Assembly: GCA_905200615.1 (NCBI GenBank)
Contig: CAJKLB010000007.1
Coordinates: 1 to 64,000, forward strand
Source: an uncultured Selenomonadales bacterium
GTDB taxonomy: Bacteria > Bacillota > Clostridia > Christensenellales > QALW01
Length of the DNA stretch: 64,000 bases
Reading direction: 5' to 3'
The notes under the pieces are model-generated. The model saw only the letters and a list, made by a program, of their open reading frames with translations. It was not told where the DNA came from and did no database searches. Within the stretch, counting starts at the first letter, position 1; every line of letters begins with the position of its first letter. A program made the translations under genes and the position numbers. Of this stretch, positions 62,058-64,000 are shown piece by piece.

Positions 62058-63100
62058 TTTTTTTCTCTCCTTTCAGAAGGCTCCGCGGGGTTCCCGTGGA
62101 TTGGCTGAATAAAAATTCTTTTATAAACGCGCTTTCCGTGTATCAAAGGCTGCGCCACGGCCGAGCGCTTGTCCCACAAACCGTTTGAAAAGCCCTTTCC
62201 CTCACTTTCCGTTGCGCCCAGCAGCCGAAACTGCTCGGGACAATGTTTTTCCAAAAAAGTAACGGGAACACCCATCACGCCGTTATAGTCACAGGGAATC
62301 GCGTCAGTAAAGGGAACTTCAACGGCGGCGTAGTTATCATACTTTTGATAGCCGGTCTTCCGCACTTGCCTGTGTTTGCTGTATTTCAGATTATCGGCCA
62401 TTGTCATCAAGGATAAAGGCTGGTGCCGCTGCCCATGTTCCATATTTGTGAACCAAACAGAGGAAACATTCTTCATGCCGACCCCGTTCACCACTTTATC
62501 GGCTTGGTCTGTATTTTTTATTTCAAACCACATTCCTCCGCTCCAGCTGCTTTTGCCCGCCCACATTTTTCCGTGCAGAATCAAGGGAAATATTTCTTTA
62601 TAGGTAATGCTGTTTTTATTACCGATAATCAAAAATTTTTTTTCGCTTTCCACCAGCCATGCCACAAAGTCTCTGTACAGGGAAAAAGGGGGATTTGTTA
62701 TAATCATATCCGCTTCATCCCGCAGTGCTTTTATTTCCTCGCTTCGGAAATCTCCATCTCCGTCAAGATACTGCCACTCGGCGCTGCTGAAAGCTTTTGA
62801 AGTAAGAGAATTCTTTCTTGTAACAACGGAAATCTTTCCGTGTGCCCCGTATTTTTCCTCTTCGGAAGCGCGGCAGGTGCTGATCAGCTTTTTTAATCCG
62901 AAAAATTCAAAATTTTGAAGAAAGAACTTTGTAAAATTGCTTCGGGCCGGATCGTCGCAAGGACAGAGCACGGTTTGATTCCGGAATAGATTCGGATTAT
63001 ATTCCCGGTAAGCACGGAGCTCTTTTTCAATATCCTCGTATCGGGTATAAAATTCGTCATTTTTTGTCATTCGGGCTTGGGCTAAATTTTTATTTTCCAT
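62054..63100 (-). CDS. Adenine-specific DNA methyltransferase of the EcoRI type
   Basis: The 348-residue enzyme starts with the family wording ARMTKNDEFYTRYEDIEKEL, then CPCDDPARSNF, has the catalytic NPPF at residues 136-139 (MIITNPPFSLYRDF) and ends with GVMGVPVTFLEKHCPEQFRLLGAT. M.EcoRI-type enzymes methylate adenine from S-adenosylmethionine to protect DNA from a partner nuclease. It is coupled to the 200-residue gene downstream. GC content and strand match the surroundings, so recent transfer is not obvious. Confidence 0.85.
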   Translation of the reverse strand: MENKNLAQARMTKNDEFYTRYEDIEKELRAYREYNPNLFRNQTVLCPCDDPARSNFTKFFLQNFEFFGLKKLISTCRASEEEKYGAHGKISVVTRKNSLTSKAFSSAEWQYLDGDGDFRSEEIKALRDEADMIITNPPFSLYRDFVAWLVESEKKFLIIGNKNSITYKEIFPLILHGKMWAGKSSWSGGMWFEIKNTDQADKVVNGVGMKNVSSVWFTNMEHGQRHQPLSLMTMADNLKYSKHRQVRKTGYQKYDNYAAVEVPFTDAIPCDYNGVMGVPVTFLEKHCPEQFRLLGATESEGKGFSNGLWDKRSAVAQPLIHGKRVYKRIFIQPIHGNPAEPSERREKK

Positions 63101-63333
63101 AAAAAACCTTTCGCTTTGATAGACCGCGGAGCAGCCGTATCCGTCGCTTTCTTTTTAGGGAGCGTAATGCGTTTTTAAAAACGGTTGTTGGCGGTTTTCT
63201 TTATTATAACAGGTTTGGCTGAAAAATCAATCTTTGCTTTGCGGGCGGAAAGAAACAGATTTTGTCGTAAGCAAGGTATTTTTGGCGAAATATGCGCATA
63301 GAATTTTGCAAAGAAACATCTTTGGGAAAAAAC

Positions 63334-64000
63334 TTAAAGCAGCAAGCTGGCGGCGGTGAAGACGATAAAAGAGACGGCATAGGCCGTAAGTGTTTGCGCC
63401 GCGACGGAAAGCAAAGCCGTTTTCACGCCGTATTCCTTAAGCAGAATAGAAACGGACGCGATACAGGGCGTGTACAGCGCGCAGAAAAACAGAAACGAAA
63501 GCAGAGAAGCCGGCGTAAAGACGGCGCCGGTTACACCCAGCACGCTCAGGGTGCTGATAATGGCTTCTTTGGCGCTGATGCCGGCAAGCAATGCCGCGCA
63601 CAGCTGCCAGCAGGAAAACCCCAAGGGAACAAACAGAGGCAGCATGGCTTGGGCAATGTGATATAAAATACTGTTCTGCGTGGTATACTGCAGGGAAAAA
63701 TCCAGATTGGCCAGCAGCCAAGTGACGGTGCTGGCGACAAAGATAATCGTAAAGGCGCGTTTTAAAAAATCCATCGCTTTATCCAGCATATCTTTGATTA
63801 CTGTGGAAAGCTTAGGAAGACGGTAGGGCGGAAGTTCCAGCAAAAAAGGCGGGTCATTGTTCTTTTTTGTTAAAAATCCTGTCATCAGAGCCGCCCCCAA
63901 CCCGGAAAGATACAGCAATAGCACAAGAACAAACGATTGCCGGAAAAACAGACCGGACAGCATCAAATATACCGGCAGACGGGCGCTGCAGGAGATAAAC
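63334..64000 (-). CDS. feoB: Ferrous iron transporter B, C-terminal part (partial at right edge)
   Basis: About 221 residues of the membrane part are visible, the N-terminal GTPase domain being beyond the window. The SCSARLPVY segment directly at the edge is the conserved FeoB gate motif with Cys. Several further membrane helices follow, including AGISAKEAIISTLSVLG, another FeoB-type gate segment, and CALYTPCIAS near the end. FeoB imports Fe(II), which fits an anaerobe. Confidence 0.88.
   Translation of the reverse strand, partial: FISCSARLPVYLMLSGLFFRQSFVLVLLLYLSGLGAALMTGFLTKKNNDPPFLLELPPYRLPKLSTVIKDMLDKAMDFLKRAFTIIFVASTVTWLLANLDFSLQYTTQNSILYHIAQAMLPLFVPLGFSCWQLCAALLAGISAKEAIISTLSVLGVTGAVFTPASLLSFLFFCALYTPCIASVSILLKEYGVKTALLSVAAQTLTAYAVSFIVFTAASLLL

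Noticed and set aside
1..64000. CRISPR arrays, tRNA and rRNA genes
   Set aside because: No regularly spaced repeats, no tRNA T-loop/acceptor pattern and no rRNA-like sequence were seen in any intergenic region; short RNAs could still be missed by eye.

Overview
The window looks like part of the chromosome of an anaerobic, spore-forming Gram-positive bacterium of the Clostridia. The support is a YunB-type sporulation protein, strong AGGAGG-type ribosome binding sites, consensus vegetative promoters, a direct-sulfhydrylation methionine route (MetA with Glu111 plus MetY), FeoB, a glycogen operon and long runs of overlapping genes. I cannot name a genus from sequence alone. Much of the window appears to be origin-proximal: dnaN-recF, an AT-rich segment with two DnaA-box-like sites, parA-parB, three parS-like sites and rplI all lie within about 25 kb. 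dnaA itself is not present.

Layout. 1-2.4 kb: AT-rich remnant of an integrative element (drug-type ABC transporter, C-terminal piece of a MobA/MobL relaxase, C-terminal piece of a tyrosine integrase) abutting a broken GH78 rhamnosidase. 3.3-8.4 kb: LysM protein, an 838-residue ECF sigma factor fused to a TPR-like region and a duplicated beta-rich domain, a GNAT acetyltransferase with a Cys-rich tail, and a decayed serine recombinase. 8.4-15.6 kb: sugar and nucleoside cluster (arabinose/fucose isomerase-fold protein, GH99-like protein, AraC regulator, lipoprotein, then a ribokinase-AraC fusion next to a nucleoside hydrolase). 15.7-20.8 kb: accessory island with a secreted 763-residue protein (two carbohydrate-binding-like domains, a Big_2 domain and a toxin-like C-terminus) followed on the same strand by unknown small proteins, a possible toxin-immunity set. 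21-23.2 kb: a tagaturonate-reductase-like protein with altered catalytic residues and a 0.93-kb gene-free stretch holding a possible cloverleaf RNA.

23.2-31 kb, minus strand: metY-metA, then polA-coaE-slt-peptide-binding lipoprotein. 31.4-38.4 kb, plus strand: glgA-glgP-GH13 followed by a VOC protein and a DUF2284 protein; three parS-like sites lie in and just after the GH13 gene. 38.8-41.3 kb: a large GH140-like protein. 41.6-47 kb: a tightly overlapping minus-strand series dnaN-recF-aldo/keto reductase-radC-gltX. 47-56.9 kb: sulfatase, class A penicillin-binding protein, YunB, proB-proA-proC, and an E2-like acyltransferase that lacks the catalytic His. 57-60.2 kb: parB, parA, a membrane protein and rplI. 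60.4-64 kb: DegV protein, a two-gene EcoRI-type methyltransferase/nuclease restriction-modification pair, and the C-terminal part of FeoB running off the window.

How the genes work together. glgA, glgP and GH13 make and break storage glucan. The nucleoside hydrolase would release ribose for the neighbouring kinase, whose AraC tail could make it self-regulating. proBAC is a complete proline pathway. metY and metA make homocysteine from homoserine. No tRNA, rRNA or CRISPR array was seen.
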